A stretch of DNA of 64,000 bases, from contig NZ_LUVZ01000012.1 of the NCBI RefSeq assembly GCF_001593385.1, forward strand, positions 682,001 to 746,000, read 5' to 3'. The translations under genes and the position numbers were made by a program. Of the stretch, positions 37,202 to 45,933 are shown piece by piece. This DNA is from Chryseobacterium cucumeris. GTDB taxonomy: Bacteria; Bacteroidota; Bacteroidia; Flavobacteriales; Weeksellaceae. The stretch's first letter is position 1. Each line of letters starts with the position of its first letter. The notes under the pieces are model-generated. The model was not told where the DNA came from and searched no databases. It saw only the letters and a program-made list of their open reading frames with translations.

Positions 37202-37247
37202 TTAAATGTATGGTATTTTTTATATATTTCATTAACGAAATTTTAAA

Positions 37248-37709
37248 ATGATGAAGATTGAGAAAACAGTTAGCATATTAAATAAGAGAGCCCGTTTTGA
37301 ATATGAAATTCTCGAAGAATACGAAGCCGGAATGGTTTTGACGGGTACGGAAATAAAATCTTTACGTTCATCCAAAGCATCCATTACAGAATCCTTCTGT
37401 CAGTTTATTGATGGGGAATTGTACATCATCAACATGATGATTGATGAGTATAAATTGGGAACTTTTTACAATCATAAAACAAAAAGGGAACGGAAATTGC
37501 TCTTGCACAAAAAAGAATTACAAAAACTTGAAAAAAAGTTAAAGGATGCCGGGAACACCATAATACCTTTAAAATTATATATTACTGACCGAGGGAAAGC
37601 AAAGGTGCTGATAGCGCTTGGTAGAGGGAAAAAACTTTTCGATAAAAGAGAGGCGATAAAAGATAGAGAAAATAAACGGAACCTCGACAGAATATTAAAG
37701 AAAAGTTAA
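37248..37709 (+). CDS. smpB: SsrA-binding protein SmpB
   Basis: 153 residues: the beta-barrel core (ILNKRARFEYEILEEYEAGMVLTGTEIKSLR), the conserved FYNHKTKRERKLLLHKKEL stretch, and the basic C-terminal tail (GKKLFDKREAIKDRENKR), which inserts into the ribosome. SmpB carries tmRNA to stalled ribosomes. The tmRNA gene itself is not in this window. A second ATG directly after the first (MMKIEK) is an equally good start. Confidence 0.96.
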   Translation: MMKIEKTVSILNKRARFEYEILEEYEAGMVLTGTEIKSLRSSKASITESFCQFIDGELYIINMMIDEYKLGTFYNHKTKRERKLLLHKKELQKLEKKLKDAGNTIIPLKLYITDRGKAKVLIALGRGKKLFDKREAIKDRENKRNLDRILKKS

Positions 37710-37725
37710 AAATCATTTGAAAAAC

Positions 37726-37757
37726 TTTGTATATAAAGAAAAATTATATTTATTTTG
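37726..37757 (+). promoter_or_regulatory. Promoter of the OmpA-like gene
   Basis: TTTG (37726-37729), 20 nt, TTATTTTG (37750-37757): one base away from the TAnnTTTG consensus, 29 nt before the start codon. Confidence 0.6.
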
Positions 37758-37786
37758 CATTATCAATTATTTAATCATTTAATTCT

Positions 37787-39292
37787 ATGAAAAATCTAAA
37801 ATTAGGAATTTCAGCATTGGCGCTTACTGTTGCCTCTACTGTTTTCGCACAGACTACCAACAATCCGTGGTTAATCGGAGTTGGTGCTCATGCTGAAAAC
37901 CACGTAGCAGCAAGAGGTAACTTCAGTAATACGTTCTCTGCTAACAATTTGACAAAAAGTATGTTCAATGTGAACAACTTTTCTATTACACCTCCACTAT
38001 CTAAGTTAACAGTTGCTAGAAACGTTGGAAAAGGTTTAGTAATTGACTGGCAAACTTCTGTTGGAAATGTTGAAAACAAAAGATTCAACATGGGGAAAGA
38101 ATTTTTCCTAATGACAGGTCTTGGTTTCCAGGCTCACGCTGCAGGTCTTTTATGGAACGAAGAATCTTGGTTTGATCCATATTTAAGAGTTGGTGCTAAC
38201 TACTTAAGACATGATTATACAGCTCTTACTTTCCCTAGAACATCTGTTGACGCTAACGGTAACGCAATCGAAACTGTAACAAACGGTAAGGATGGTAACG
38301 AAAATGGTAAAGCTAATCACTTTACTGTAGCTACAGGTGCTGGTGCTAACTTCTGGGTAACTAAGAACTTCGGTCTTGGTATTCAGGGAGATTATGTATC
38401 AACTCCAGGTGATAAATCTACTGTTGCTAACTTCTGGCAAGCTTCTGCTTCTATCTTATTCAGATTTGGAAACAGAGATAGAGATAAGGATGGTATCCTA
38501 GATAAAGATGACCTTTGTCCAGATACTCCAGGTTTACCAGAATTCCAAGGATGTCCTGATACTGACGGTGACGGAGTTCCAGATAAAGACGATCAATGTC
38601 CAGAAGTGGCTGGTCCAGTTGAAAACAACGGATGCCCTTGGCCAGATACTGACGGTGACGGTGTAATCGATAAAGATGACGCTTGTCCTACAGTAGCAGG
38701 TCCTGCTGAAAACAACGGTTGTCCTTGGCCAGATACTGACGGTGATGGTATCTTAGATAAAGATGATGCTTGTCCTACTGTTCCAGGTCTTCCTGAATAC
38801 AACGGATGTCCAGCTCCTAAGAAACCAACTGCTGTTGTTGCTACTGAAGCTCTTAAAGATATCTTATTTGATTTCAACAAAGCTACAATCAGACCTCAAT
38901 CTAATGATAAATTAGACAGTGCTGCTAAGATTATCAAAGATGCTCCAGCTGAAAACTTCGTAGTAGTAGGTATGACAGATGCTAAAGGTGCTGCTGCTTA
39001 CAACTTGAAACTTTCTAAACAAAGAGCTGCTGCTGTAGTAGGTGCTTTAGAAGCTAGAGGTGTTAACCCTGCAACATTGAAATCTATCGGTATCGGTTCT
39101 CAGGAAGCTACTGTTCCTGCAACTGCAAGTGATGCTGAAAGACAACAAGACAGAAAAGTTATCGTAAGAGCTATCTCAGGTGCTGAGTGGGATACTTACA
39201 AGAAAAATGACTTAACTGTAGCTAAACCAGCGAAAAAAGCTACTAAAAAAGCTCCAGCTAAGAAAAAAGCTGCTGCTAAAAAGAAAAAATAA
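37787..39292 (+). CDS. OmpA-family protein with calcium-type repeats and a basic tail
   Basis: 501 residues: signal peptide ending VASTVFAQ, an N-terminal beta-barrel (~20-230), then about four thrombospondin-type-3 repeats of the DTDGDGVPDKDD kind (~235-345, with Cys-Pro pairs), an OmpA C-terminal peptidoglycan-binding domain (ILFDFNKATIRP ... MTDAKGAAAYNLKLSKQRAAAV), and a final Lys/Ala tail (AKKATKKAPAKKKAAAKKK). It should anchor the outer membrane to peptidoglycan. The codon choice is uniform (GCT, GGT), consistent with high expression. The last ~25 residues are strongly basic and resemble histone H1 tails, which is odd for an outer-membrane protein. Confidence 0.93.
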   Translation: MKNLKLGISALALTVASTVFAQTTNNPWLIGVGAHAENHVAARGNFSNTFSANNLTKSMFNVNNFSITPPLSKLTVARNVGKGLVIDWQTSVGNVENKRFNMGKEFFLMTGLGFQAHAAGLLWNEESWFDPYLRVGANYLRHDYTALTFPRTSVDANGNAIETVTNGKDGNENGKANHFTVATGAGANFWVTKNFGLGIQGDYVSTPGDKSTVANFWQASASILFRFGNRDRDKDGILDKDDLCPDTPGLPEFQGCPDTDGDGVPDKDDQCPEVAGPVENNGCPWPDTDGDGVIDKDDACPTVAGPAENNGCPWPDTDGDGILDKDDACPTVPGLPEYNGCPAPKKPTAVVATEALKDILFDFNKATIRPQSNDKLDSAAKIIKDAPAENFVVVGMTDAKGAAAYNLKLSKQRAAAVVGALEARGVNPATLKSIGIGSQEATVPATASDAERQQDRKVIVRAISGAEWDTYKKNDLTVAKPAKKATKKAPAKKKAAAKKKK

Positions 39293-39311
39293 TTAATTTT
39301 TCTAAATAATG

Positions 39312-39346
39312 AATACCTCCAATTTGATTGGGGGTATTTTTTTTTT
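39312..39346 (+). terminator. Terminator after the OmpA-like gene
   Basis: AATACCTCCAAT pairs with ATTGGGGGTATT around a TTG loop, followed by about ten T. Confidence 0.85.
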
Positions 39347-39359
39347 GTGGACTTTTGAG

Positions 39360-39367
39360 TAATTTTG
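39360..39367 (+). promoter_or_regulatory. Likely -7 box of the YebC-type gene
   Basis: TAATTTTG matches TAnnTTTG, 20 nt before the ATG at 39388. The expected -33 region falls in the terminator of the OmpA-like gene, where no well-spaced TTG is seen. Confidence 0.45.
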
Positions 39368-39387
39368 TTGGAAATTTAAAAATTAAA

Positions 39388-40128
39388 ATGGGAAGAGCAT
39401 TTGAATATAGAAAAGCTTCTAAAATGGCCAGATGGGACAAGATGGCCAAAACATTCTCTAAAATTGGAAAAGATATTGCTTTAGCAGTGAAAGCTGGCGG
39501 AACAGATCCGGAATCCAATCCTGCATTGAGAAGATGTATCCAAAACGCAAAAGGGGCGAATATGCCTAAGGATAATGTTGAAAGAGCAATTAAGAAAGCA
39601 AGTGGTGCAGATGCAGAAAACTATGAAGAAATCACTTATGAAGGTTATGGGCAAGGTGGTGTTGCTTTTTTTGTAGAATGCACTACGAACAACACTACAA
39701 GAACTGTAGCTAATGTAAGAGCTGTTTTCAATAAGTTTGATGGTAACCTTGGGAAAAATGGTGAGCTGGCATTTATCTTCGACAGAAAAGGTATTTTCAC
39801 AATAGATTTAGCCCAGATTAAAATGGATTGGGATGATTTCGAAATGGAAATGATTGATGGAGGTGCAGAAGATGTGGAAAAGGATGAGGAGGAAGTAATG
39901 ATCACTACAGCTTTTGAAGATTTCGGTTCTCTATCTCACAAATTGGATGCGCTTGGAATTGAAGCAAAAAGTGCAGAACTTCAGAGAATTCCAAACAATA
40001 CAAAAGAAGTAAATGCAGAACAGTTCAAGGCTAATATGAAAATGCTTGAGCGTTTCGAAGAAGATGATGACGTGCAAAACGTTTACCACAATATGGAAAT
40101 CACAGAAGAGCTGATGAACTCTTTATAA
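39388..40128 (+). CDS. YebC/PmpR family protein
   Basis: 246 residues from ATG at 39388; the frame is open 60 nt upstream but the family start is MGRAFEYRKASKMARWDKMAK. Further signatures are AGGTDPESNPALRRCIQNAKGANMPKDNVERAIKKA, EITYEGYGQGGVAF, and the acidic third domain (VEKDEEEVMITTAFEDF). Family members are transcription regulators or factors that relieve ribosome stalling; which applies here cannot be seen. It stands alone. Confidence 0.93.
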   Translation: MGRAFEYRKASKMARWDKMAKTFSKIGKDIALAVKAGGTDPESNPALRRCIQNAKGANMPKDNVERAIKKASGADAENYEEITYEGYGQGGVAFFVECTTNNTTRTVANVRAVFNKFDGNLGKNGELAFIFDRKGIFTIDLAQIKMDWDDFEMEMIDGGAEDVEKDEEEVMITTAFEDFGSLSHKLDALGIEAKSAELQRIPNNTKEVNAEQFKANMKMLERFEEDDDVQNVYHNMEITEELMNSL

Positions 40129-40185
40129 AAAATAACATAGCATTCATATACAGTTAATTTTCAATTAGTTTCTTTGTACAAAACT

Positions 40186-41010
40186 ATGAAAAGAAACGTT
40201 GAATTAGTTGTTATATCGGATGTTCATTTGGGAACTTATGGATGTAAGGCTAAAGAATTGTTGAGATACCTCAATTCTATCCACCCTAAAACATTAGTTT
40301 TAAACGGTGATATTATTGATATCTGGCAGTTTAAAAAGTCTTACTTCCCTAAACCTCATTTGAAGGTAATCAGAAAGGTTATTTCACTGGCTACCAAAAA
40401 CACAGATGTTTATTACATTACAGGCAATCATGATGAAATGTTCCGTAAGTTCACAGATTTTGAGCTGGGAAAACTTAAAGTCTGTAATAAAATCTGTCTG
40501 AACATAGATCAGAAAAAAACCTGGATATTTCACGGTGATGTTTTCGATGCATCCGTCCAGCATTCCAAATGGATCGCCAAACTCGGCGGAAAAGGTTACG
40601 ACCTCCTTATTATTATCAATAATGTTGTAAATTGGTTCTTAGAAAAAATGGGTAAAGAAAAATACTCGTTTTCCAAAAAGATCAAAAACAATGTGAAAAA
40701 AGCAGTAAAATATATCGGTGATTTTGAACTTACTGCTTCTGAGCTGGCCATTGACAATCATTATGATTATGTCGTTTGCGGACATATCCACCAACCGCAG
40801 ATCCGTGAGGTTGTTAATAAAAAAGGATCCTGTACTTACCTGAATTCCGGTGACTGGATTGAAAATCTGTCCGCTTTAGAATATCATGATAAAGAATGGA
40901 AGATTTTTTATTACGATGAGCATAAGCATTTGCTGAAAGATGATGAAGCTGAAGAAATTCCGGACATGGATAATTCTGCTCTTTTAAAAATTGTAACCAA
41001 CTTTTCCTAA
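40186..41010 (+). CDS. LpxH-like metallophosphoesterase
   Basis: 274 residues from ATG at 40186 (an upstream TTG is rejected). Calcineurin-type metal motifs are in order: ISDVHLGTYG, LNGDIIDIW, ITGNHDEM, FHGDVFDA and VCGHIHQPQI. These fit UDP-2,3-diacylglucosamine pyrophosphatase-like enzymes, which hydrolyse a lipid A precursor. It directly abuts the glycosyltransferase gene (stop at 41010, start at 41011), suggesting a shared role in envelope lipid or glycan metabolism. It could instead act on another phosphodiester. Confidence 0.85.
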   Translation: MKRNVELVVISDVHLGTYGCKAKELLRYLNSIHPKTLVLNGDIIDIWQFKKSYFPKPHLKVIRKVISLATKNTDVYYITGNHDEMFRKFTDFELGKLKVCNKICLNIDQKKTWIFHGDVFDASVQHSKWIAKLGGKGYDLLIIINNVVNWFLEKMGKEKYSFSKKIKNNVKKAVKYIGDFELTASELAIDNHYDYVVCGHIHQPQIREVVNKKGSCTYLNSGDWIENLSALEYHDKEWKIFYYDEHKHLLKDDEAEEIPDMDNSALLKIVTNFS

Positions 41011-41982
41011 ATGAAGGTTTTGTATGCATTCCAGGGTACTGGAAACGGACATGTTGCCCGAGCACAGGAAATTATTCCTCTTCTCAAAAAACATGTGTCT
41101 GTTGATACCTTGATCAGTGGGCACCAGTCGCAATTAAAGGCTGATTTTAATATTAATTTTCAACATAGAGGTATTTCTCTTCTTTATAATAAAACAGGCG
41201 GTTTATCCTACCGAAAAACATTTACAGAAAATAAATTCTTTGAAGCTGTTAAAACCATCAGAGAACTGGAGCTGTCACAATATGATTTGATTATCAATGA
41301 TTATGAACCTTTGACAGGTTGGGCTTCCAAACTGAAAAAATTTCCCATGATAGAACTCAGCCATCAGGCTTCCATGAGTTTTGTGGAAACACCCAAACCA
41401 GAAAAAAAAGATTTTCTGGGAGAAATGATTTTAAAATATTACGTTCCCAGCCAAAGAAAAATCGGTTTTCATTTTGAAAATTATCATCCGCAGATCAAAA
41501 AACCTGTAATCAGGAGAAAGATCAGAAATCTGAACCCTTATAAACAGGGATATTATCTGGTCTATCTTCCCAGTTTTGCAGATGAGAATATCATTAAGGT
41601 TTTAAGAAAAATTCCCGTGGAGTGGAAAGTGTTTTCAAAATACAGTAAAGTACAGGTCAAGGTAAAAAATGTGGAAGTATTTCCTATTGATGAAAGCCAG
41701 TATCTGAAATACTTTGAAGGCTGCGACGGAATTTTGTGCAATGCAGGTTTTGAAACTCCGGCAGAAGCATTATTTATGGATAAGAAACTATTTGTGATTC
41801 CCATCCACAATCAATATGAGCAGGAATGCAATGCATGTGCCCTTGACAAAATGGGAATCCGTAATTCCAAGGTTTTAAATCTTCAGGAAATTATGGAGTG
41901 GGTAGCGTCAGATCATCATCTCAGAGTAGATTATCCGGATGATATTGAAGACATCCTTCTTAATGAAGTTTTAATTCTTTAA
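41011..41982 (+). CDS. Glycosyltransferase of the MJ1255 type
   Basis: 323 residues with a GT-B-like layout. The N-terminus MKVLYAFQGTGNGHVARAQEIIPLL has the glycine-rich loop and His of MurG-like enzymes; the C-terminal half carries the donor-site pattern CDGILCNAGFETPAEALFMDKKLFVIPI and HNQYEQ. Acceptor and donor are unknown. It begins at the base after the phosphoesterase stop and overlaps the convergent acetyltransferase gene by 12 nt. Confidence 0.8.
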   Translation: MKVLYAFQGTGNGHVARAQEIIPLLKKHVSVDTLISGHQSQLKADFNINFQHRGISLLYNKTGGLSYRKTFTENKFFEAVKTIRELELSQYDLIINDYEPLTGWASKLKKFPMIELSHQASMSFVETPKPEKKDFLGEMILKYYVPSQRKIGFHFENYHPQIKKPVIRRKIRNLNPYKQGYYLVYLPSFADENIIKVLRKIPVEWKVFSKYSKVQVKVKNVEVFPIDESQYLKYFEGCDGILCNAGFETPAEALFMDKKLFVIPIHNQYEQECNACALDKMGIRNSKVLNLQEIMEWVASDHHLRVDYPDDIEDILLNEVLIL

Positions 41983-42261
41983 AAAGATATCATCCACATC
42001 ACTCATTCTCATCATTACAGATCTTGCATAGGAACAGTGCGGATATACTTTCCAGTTATTTTCTCTGGCAAATTTGATGGCTTCTTCCACTAAAAATTTT
42101 CCCATTCCTCTGCCTTCAAATTCGGGATGTACCAATACGAAAGAGATAATGAATTTATGGTCTTCCGGGAAAATAGTATAGGTAAGTCTTCCTACTTCTT
42201 TTGTTTCATTATTTAAAGTAAGAACACCGCCATTTCCGGATTTATTGTTTTCAAATTTCAT
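41971..42261 (-). CDS. Small GNAT-type N-acetyltransferase
   Basis: 96 residues: acetyl-CoA loop in HPEFEGRGMGKFLVEEAI, followed by the C-terminal YPHCSYARSVM stretch typical of the short acetyltransferase (GtnT/YjdJ-type) domain. The substrate is unknown. It ends inside the last codons of the convergent glycosyltransferase gene. A heptamer repeat lies just upstream, in its promoter region. Confidence 0.85.
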   Translation of the reverse strand: MKFENNKSGNGGVLTLNNETKEVGRLTYTIFPEDHKFIISFVLVHPEFEGRGMGKFLVEEAIKFARENNWKVYPHCSYARSVMMRMSDVDDIFLKN

Positions 42262-42310
42262 GATTCAGGACTTTATTCTTCTATATACAAAAATTACACC
42301 GAGCTTTGCA

Positions 42311-42362
42311 TAAGCAATAAGCAATAAGCAATAAGCAATAAGCAATAAGCAATAAGCAATAA
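42311..42362. repeat. Heptanucleotide tandem repeat (TAAGCAA)7
   Basis: Seven perfect copies of TAAGCAA followed by a partial TAA. It lies 50 nt upstream of the acetyltransferase start codon (minus strand) and 56 nt after the RDD gene stop. Seven copies make slippage likely, so copy number may vary between strains. Confidence 0.95.
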
Positions 42363-42417
42363 ATGTTTTTAAATTGATAACCATTCACTTGCGAAGCAAA
42401 ATTGACCATAGATCTAC

Positions 42418-43167
42418 CTAATTATCTTTCCCCGTATAATAGTTGTAGTCTTTGATAATCACATTGATAAACTGCCTTTCCGTCATTTTCGTAGGATCTA
42501 TTTCCAGTTTCAGAATGCTTTTGATTTTTTCGGATAGTTTATTGATGATCTGGCGGTCATCTACTTTCAGAGCTTTGGTGTAATTATCTTTGATGATTCT
42601 CATATCATTATCACTCAAAGCAATTACCTGAGGGAAAGAAGGAACATAATTTTCATGGATATTCTCCAGAATTGTATGAGAAATATTAATGTTGTTTTTT
42701 AGAGAGATAACGGCCGTTCCGGAAGCAATGTCACCCAAACGCTGATTATTTTTAGAAACAATCATAGAAATAAGTCCTACTACTCCGGCAAATGAAACAT
42801 CTACAATTCTGAAAACCCACCGGATCATATAATCTGCGAAACTAGCCTGATAACCGTCAATTTTCACTACTTTTATTTTCATGAGTTTTTTACCGGGAGT
42901 CTGACCTTCCATTAAACTTTCCAACACAAGAGGATAAATATAAACAGGAAAGGTAAGAACAAGATAGACAGCCCGTATCGACCAGCCGTCAAGACCATCC
43001 AGAAGATATCCCAAATCAAGAATATTGAAGAACAGATACAGGATAATAACCACGTAGGCAATTCTGATCAGGAGATCAATAATGAAGGCAAGCATCCTTT
43101 CTCCTACGCCTGCAATATTAAAATTAATATTTACATTTTGTGAGGTATTTATCGCAATTTGAGACAT
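42418..43167 (-). CDS. RDD-family membrane protein
   Basis: 249 residues. The RDD domain covers about 15-155, with the arginine/aspartate pattern in GVGERMLAFIIDLLIR, spans such as IAYVVIILYLFFNI and AVYLVLTFPVYIYPLVL, and GQTPGKKLMKIKVVK. The C-terminal 90 residues are soluble and helical. Function unknown. It is divergent, by 28 nt, from the SpoIIM gene that starts the membrane-protein and MoxR cluster. Confidence 0.88.
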   Translation of the reverse strand: MSQIAINTSQNVNINFNIAGVGERMLAFIIDLLIRIAYVVIILYLFFNILDLGYLLDGLDGWSIRAVYLVLTFPVYIYPLVLESLMEGQTPGKKLMKIKVVKIDGYQASFADYMIRWVFRIVDVSFAGVVGLISMIVSKNNQRLGDIASGTAVISLKNNINISHTILENIHENYVPSFPQVIALSDNDMRIIKDNYTKALKVDDRQIINKLSEKIKSILKLEIDPTKMTERQFINVIIKDYNYYTGKDN

Positions 43168-43195
43168 ATTTTTTATTATTTTAGCCTTAATAATT

Positions 43196-44179
43196 ATGAG
43201 AGAAGTTTATTTCATTAAACAAAATAAAGAAAAATGGTTGGGAATCGAACAGGTTATTCAAGGGAAAATAAAAAAAAATCCTGATGACCTGTCCTCATTG
43301 TATATAAACCTGATCAATGATCTTTCTTTTGCCCAGACTTATTATCCCAAAAGCAATACTACTGTTTATCTGAACCATTTATCTGCCCAGATTTTTCAGA
43401 AAATTTATAAAACAAAAAGAGTAGAGGAGAACAGGCTGGTTTACTTTTTCAAAACTGAAGTTCCGTTGCTGATGTATCAATACCGGAGATATCTGATGTA
43501 TGCCTTTCTCTTTTTCATTTTGTTTACATCAATAGGAGTGCTTTCTGCCATTTATGATAAAGGCTTTGTGAATATTATACTAGGGGAAGGGTATGTGAAT
43601 GAAACGATCGAAAATATTAAAAATAATAATGCCGTAGGCGTTTATCAGAGCGGAAGCACTTGGGGAAGCACCATCGGAATTATCTTTAATAATATTCAGG
43701 TTGGAGCAAAATTATATATTTACGGAATTGCCGGGGGAGTGGGAACATTGTTCGCATTGCTTTCGAATAGTGTGATGCTGGGAGCTTTTCAATATTTCTT
43801 CTATGATTACGGAGCATTGAAAGACAGTGCAAGAGGAATATGGCTTCACGGGGTTTTTGAAATTTTTGCCATGGTAGTAGAAGCGATGTGCGGATTGATT
43901 CTGGGCGCGTCTATTTTATTTCCAAGAACATTTTCAAGATTTAACTCGTTTAAAAAAGGATTTAAAGATTCATTTAAAATATTTTTAAGTACTGTCCCTT
44001 TCACTATTTGTGCAGGGATTATAGAAGGATATGTCACCAGACATGCATTGAAGATGCCTTTAATTTTAAACCTTATCATCATTTTTGGCTCACTTGCAAT
44101 TATTGGATACTACTATTTTGTATATCCGTCTGTTGTTTACAAAAAAACTAATAAACACATCAATGATACAATTTTATAA
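43196..44179 (+). CDS. SpoIIM-like membrane protein
   Basis: 327 residues. A soluble N-terminal ~95 residues (REVYFIKQNKEKWLGIE, SLYINLINDLSFAQTYYP) is followed by about six spans. The pattern FAQTYYP ... NNIQVGAKLYIYGIAGGVGTLFALLSNSVMLGAFQYF and the HGVFEIFAMVVEAMCGL stretch are typical of the stage II sporulation protein M family outside sporulators. Role unknown. It overlaps the next gene by 17 nt. Confidence 0.85.
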   Translation: MREVYFIKQNKEKWLGIEQVIQGKIKKNPDDLSSLYINLINDLSFAQTYYPKSNTTVYLNHLSAQIFQKIYKTKRVEENRLVYFFKTEVPLLMYQYRRYLMYAFLFFILFTSIGVLSAIYDKGFVNIILGEGYVNETIENIKNNNAVGVYQSGSTWGSTIGIIFNNIQVGAKLYIYGIAGGVGTLFALLSNSVMLGAFQYFFYDYGALKDSARGIWLHGVFEIFAMVVEAMCGLILGASILFPRTFSRFNSFKKGFKDSFKIFLSTVPFTICAGIIEGYVTRHALKMPLILNLIIIFGSLAIIGYYYFVYPSVVYKKTNKHINDTIL

Positions 44180-45125
44180 AAAAAGAGATTTTGGAACTTT
44201 CATCAGTGACAGTTTCAATTTTTTCAAATTATACGGAAAGAATTATTTCAAAAACTATATTCTGATCAATGGCCTGCTTTTGATCTTAATGGTCACTGTG
44301 GTGATTTTCGGGTATAAAGAACTCTTTTCACAGATATTCGGATCTAATCTTGGCGGTGAAACGTATTATTTTGAACAGTATTTTTCAGAAAATTCCGGAA
44401 TGCTGATCACAGTAGGATTACTGACTTTCCTGCTTTTCATGATCCTGATGATTGTCAATTATCTGTATCCTGTTTTTTATTTAAAAAGAATTGCACAGGG
44501 AGCAGAAAAAATAAAGACTGATGAAATTCTCGGCGACTTTAAAAACAATGCCGGAAGAATTGGAAAACTATGTCTGGGAATGATCTTTATCGTTACTCCG
44601 GCAATCTTATTTGTAGTAGGTTTTTCTTATATCCTGATTTTTATTATTATCGGATTGTTTTTGATCCTGCTTCTTTATCCAACGATATTTAATTTTACTA
44701 CCTTTCTGATGTATGATTATTTTAATTCGGACAGAGGTTTCTGGGGAAGCTTGAGCTATGCTTTACGTTCTCAGTTTTCTTACCCGAATGGAAGTGAAAA
44801 ATCACCATACTGGAAATATTGGGGATCTGCATTTGTGATGTTTATTATTATGTATATGATAACATCTATATTCACATTTATCCCTATGATGTTTTTTTAC
44901 GGATCACTGCTTACCTCTACACCGGACGGAAATTTTGAACAGAATCCTTTTACCGGAACTGCCGGAATCATTTTTTTTGTATTCTATGGATTTTCTATGT
45001 TATTTTCATTTTTTCTTTCAAACCTGATGTATGTGAATGCAGGACTGATGTATTATGACAGCAGAACAGATCTTCACCAGAAAGTAGAATTGGCAGAAAT
45101 AGATACGATTGGAATCAATGAATAG
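44163..45125 (+). CDS. Unknown multi-span membrane protein
   Basis: 320 residues from ATG at 44163; the frame is open further upstream inside the SpoIIM gene, but MIQFYKKRDFGTFISDSFNFF is the natural start. About six spans (LINGLLLILMVTVVIFGY, LLTFLLFMILMIVNYLYPVF, IFIVTPAILFVVGFSYILIFI and others). No family recognised with confidence. It is translationally coupled to the SpoIIM gene, and its end lies in a 13-bp tandem duplication shared with the start of the next gene. Confidence 0.75.
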   Translation: MIQFYKKRDFGTFISDSFNFFKLYGKNYFKNYILINGLLLILMVTVVIFGYKELFSQIFGSNLGGETYYFEQYFSENSGMLITVGLLTFLLFMILMIVNYLYPVFYLKRIAQGAEKIKTDEILGDFKNNAGRIGKLCLGMIFIVTPAILFVVGFSYILIFIIIGLFLILLLYPTIFNFTTFLMYDYFNSDRGFWGSLSYALRSQFSYPNGSEKSPYWKYWGSAFVMFIIMYMITSIFTFIPMMFFYGSLLTSTPDGNFEQNPFTGTAGIIFFVFYGFSMLFSFFLSNLMYVNAGLMYYDSRTDLHQKVELAEIDTIGINE

Positions 45126-45137
45126 AATCAATGAATA
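45112..45137 (+). repeat. 13-bp tandem duplication at a gene junction
   Basis: GAATCAATGAATA occurs twice without a gap (45112-45124 and 45125-45137). The first copy contains the end of one gene, the second the start codon (45131) of the next. Confidence 0.9.
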
Positions 45138-45922
45138 AAATTATTTTTTTCATACTGCTTTTTTTCTCACTTGGGCTGGTTCATGCTCAGGATGATAATT
45201 CCGATTCTGATGATCTGGTAGATTCACTATACACCACCGGACATTACAGAAATATGCTGCGTGCGGATTCTGTGCTGATGAAAAATCCGGTATCGGAGAA
45301 TGAGGTGTATCCGAAAACATTCAAAGAAAATATTCCGTCAAGATATAAAGGAAATGAATTTGACTATTCCGTATCAAAACCGAGAGAATCTTTCTTTCAA
45401 AAGCTGATGCGAAAAATCAATCAGATTATACAGAGTATTTTTGGAGAAACAGCGTTCACTAAATCGGCAGAGCTGACCACGATCATTATTCGTCTGTTTG
45501 CAATTATTCTTGTCGGTTTTCTGTTGTATTTTATTATTAAATATATCATGGGAAAAGACGGGAATTTTATTTTTGGTAAAAAAAATAAAAAACTGGATCT
45601 CAATGTACAGGAACTTCATGAGAATATCCATGAAATCAATTTCCCTGAAAGTATCGCGAAATTTGAACACGCAGGAGATTATCGTTCCGCAGTTCGGTAT
45701 CAATTCCTGTTTGTTCTTAAAAAACTGAGTGACAAAAAACTGATCAACTGGAATCCGGAAAAAACCAATAAGGACTATGCCTCAGAGTTAAAAGCTCATC
45801 ATCTGAAGGGTGACTTCTCCAATCTGTCTTATATTTTTGATTATGTATGGTATGGTGAATTCAGAATTGAAGAAGAGAGCTATCAGAAATTTAAAAATCA
45901 GTATCAGGCATTTAAACCATAA
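45131..45922 (+). CDS. DUF4129 protein
   Basis: 263 residues: signal peptide (MNKIIFFILLFFSLGLVHAQ), a periplasmic ~95-residue part, one membrane span (IIIRLFAIILVGFLLYFIIKYI) and a C-terminal cytoplasmic DUF4129 domain (DYRSAVRYQFLFVLKKLSDKKL ... WNPEKTNKDYASEL ... FDYVWYGEF). DUF4129 is a regular companion of MoxR and DUF58 proteins. Five nt separate it from the previous gene. Confidence 0.85.
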   Translation: MNKIIFFILLFFSLGLVHAQDDNSDSDDLVDSLYTTGHYRNMLRADSVLMKNPVSENEVYPKTFKENIPSRYKGNEFDYSVSKPRESFFQKLMRKINQIIQSIFGETAFTKSAELTTIIIRLFAIILVGFLLYFIIKYIMGKDGNFIFGKKNKKLDLNVQELHENIHEINFPESIAKFEHAGDYRSAVRYQFLFVLKKLSDKKLINWNPEKTNKDYASELKAHHLKGDFSNLSYIFDYVWYGEFRIEEESYQKFKNQYQAFKP

Positions 45923-45933
45923 CTATAGTAACC

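Noticed and set aside
38593..38880. Long antisense frame opposite the OmpA-like repeats
   Set aside because: The repeated DxDxDG codons create an open frame on the other strand; it has no start context or family resemblance.
42311..42362. Tandem repeats considered as a CRISPR array
   Set aside because: The unit is 7 nt and repeats directly without spacers; no cas gene is near.
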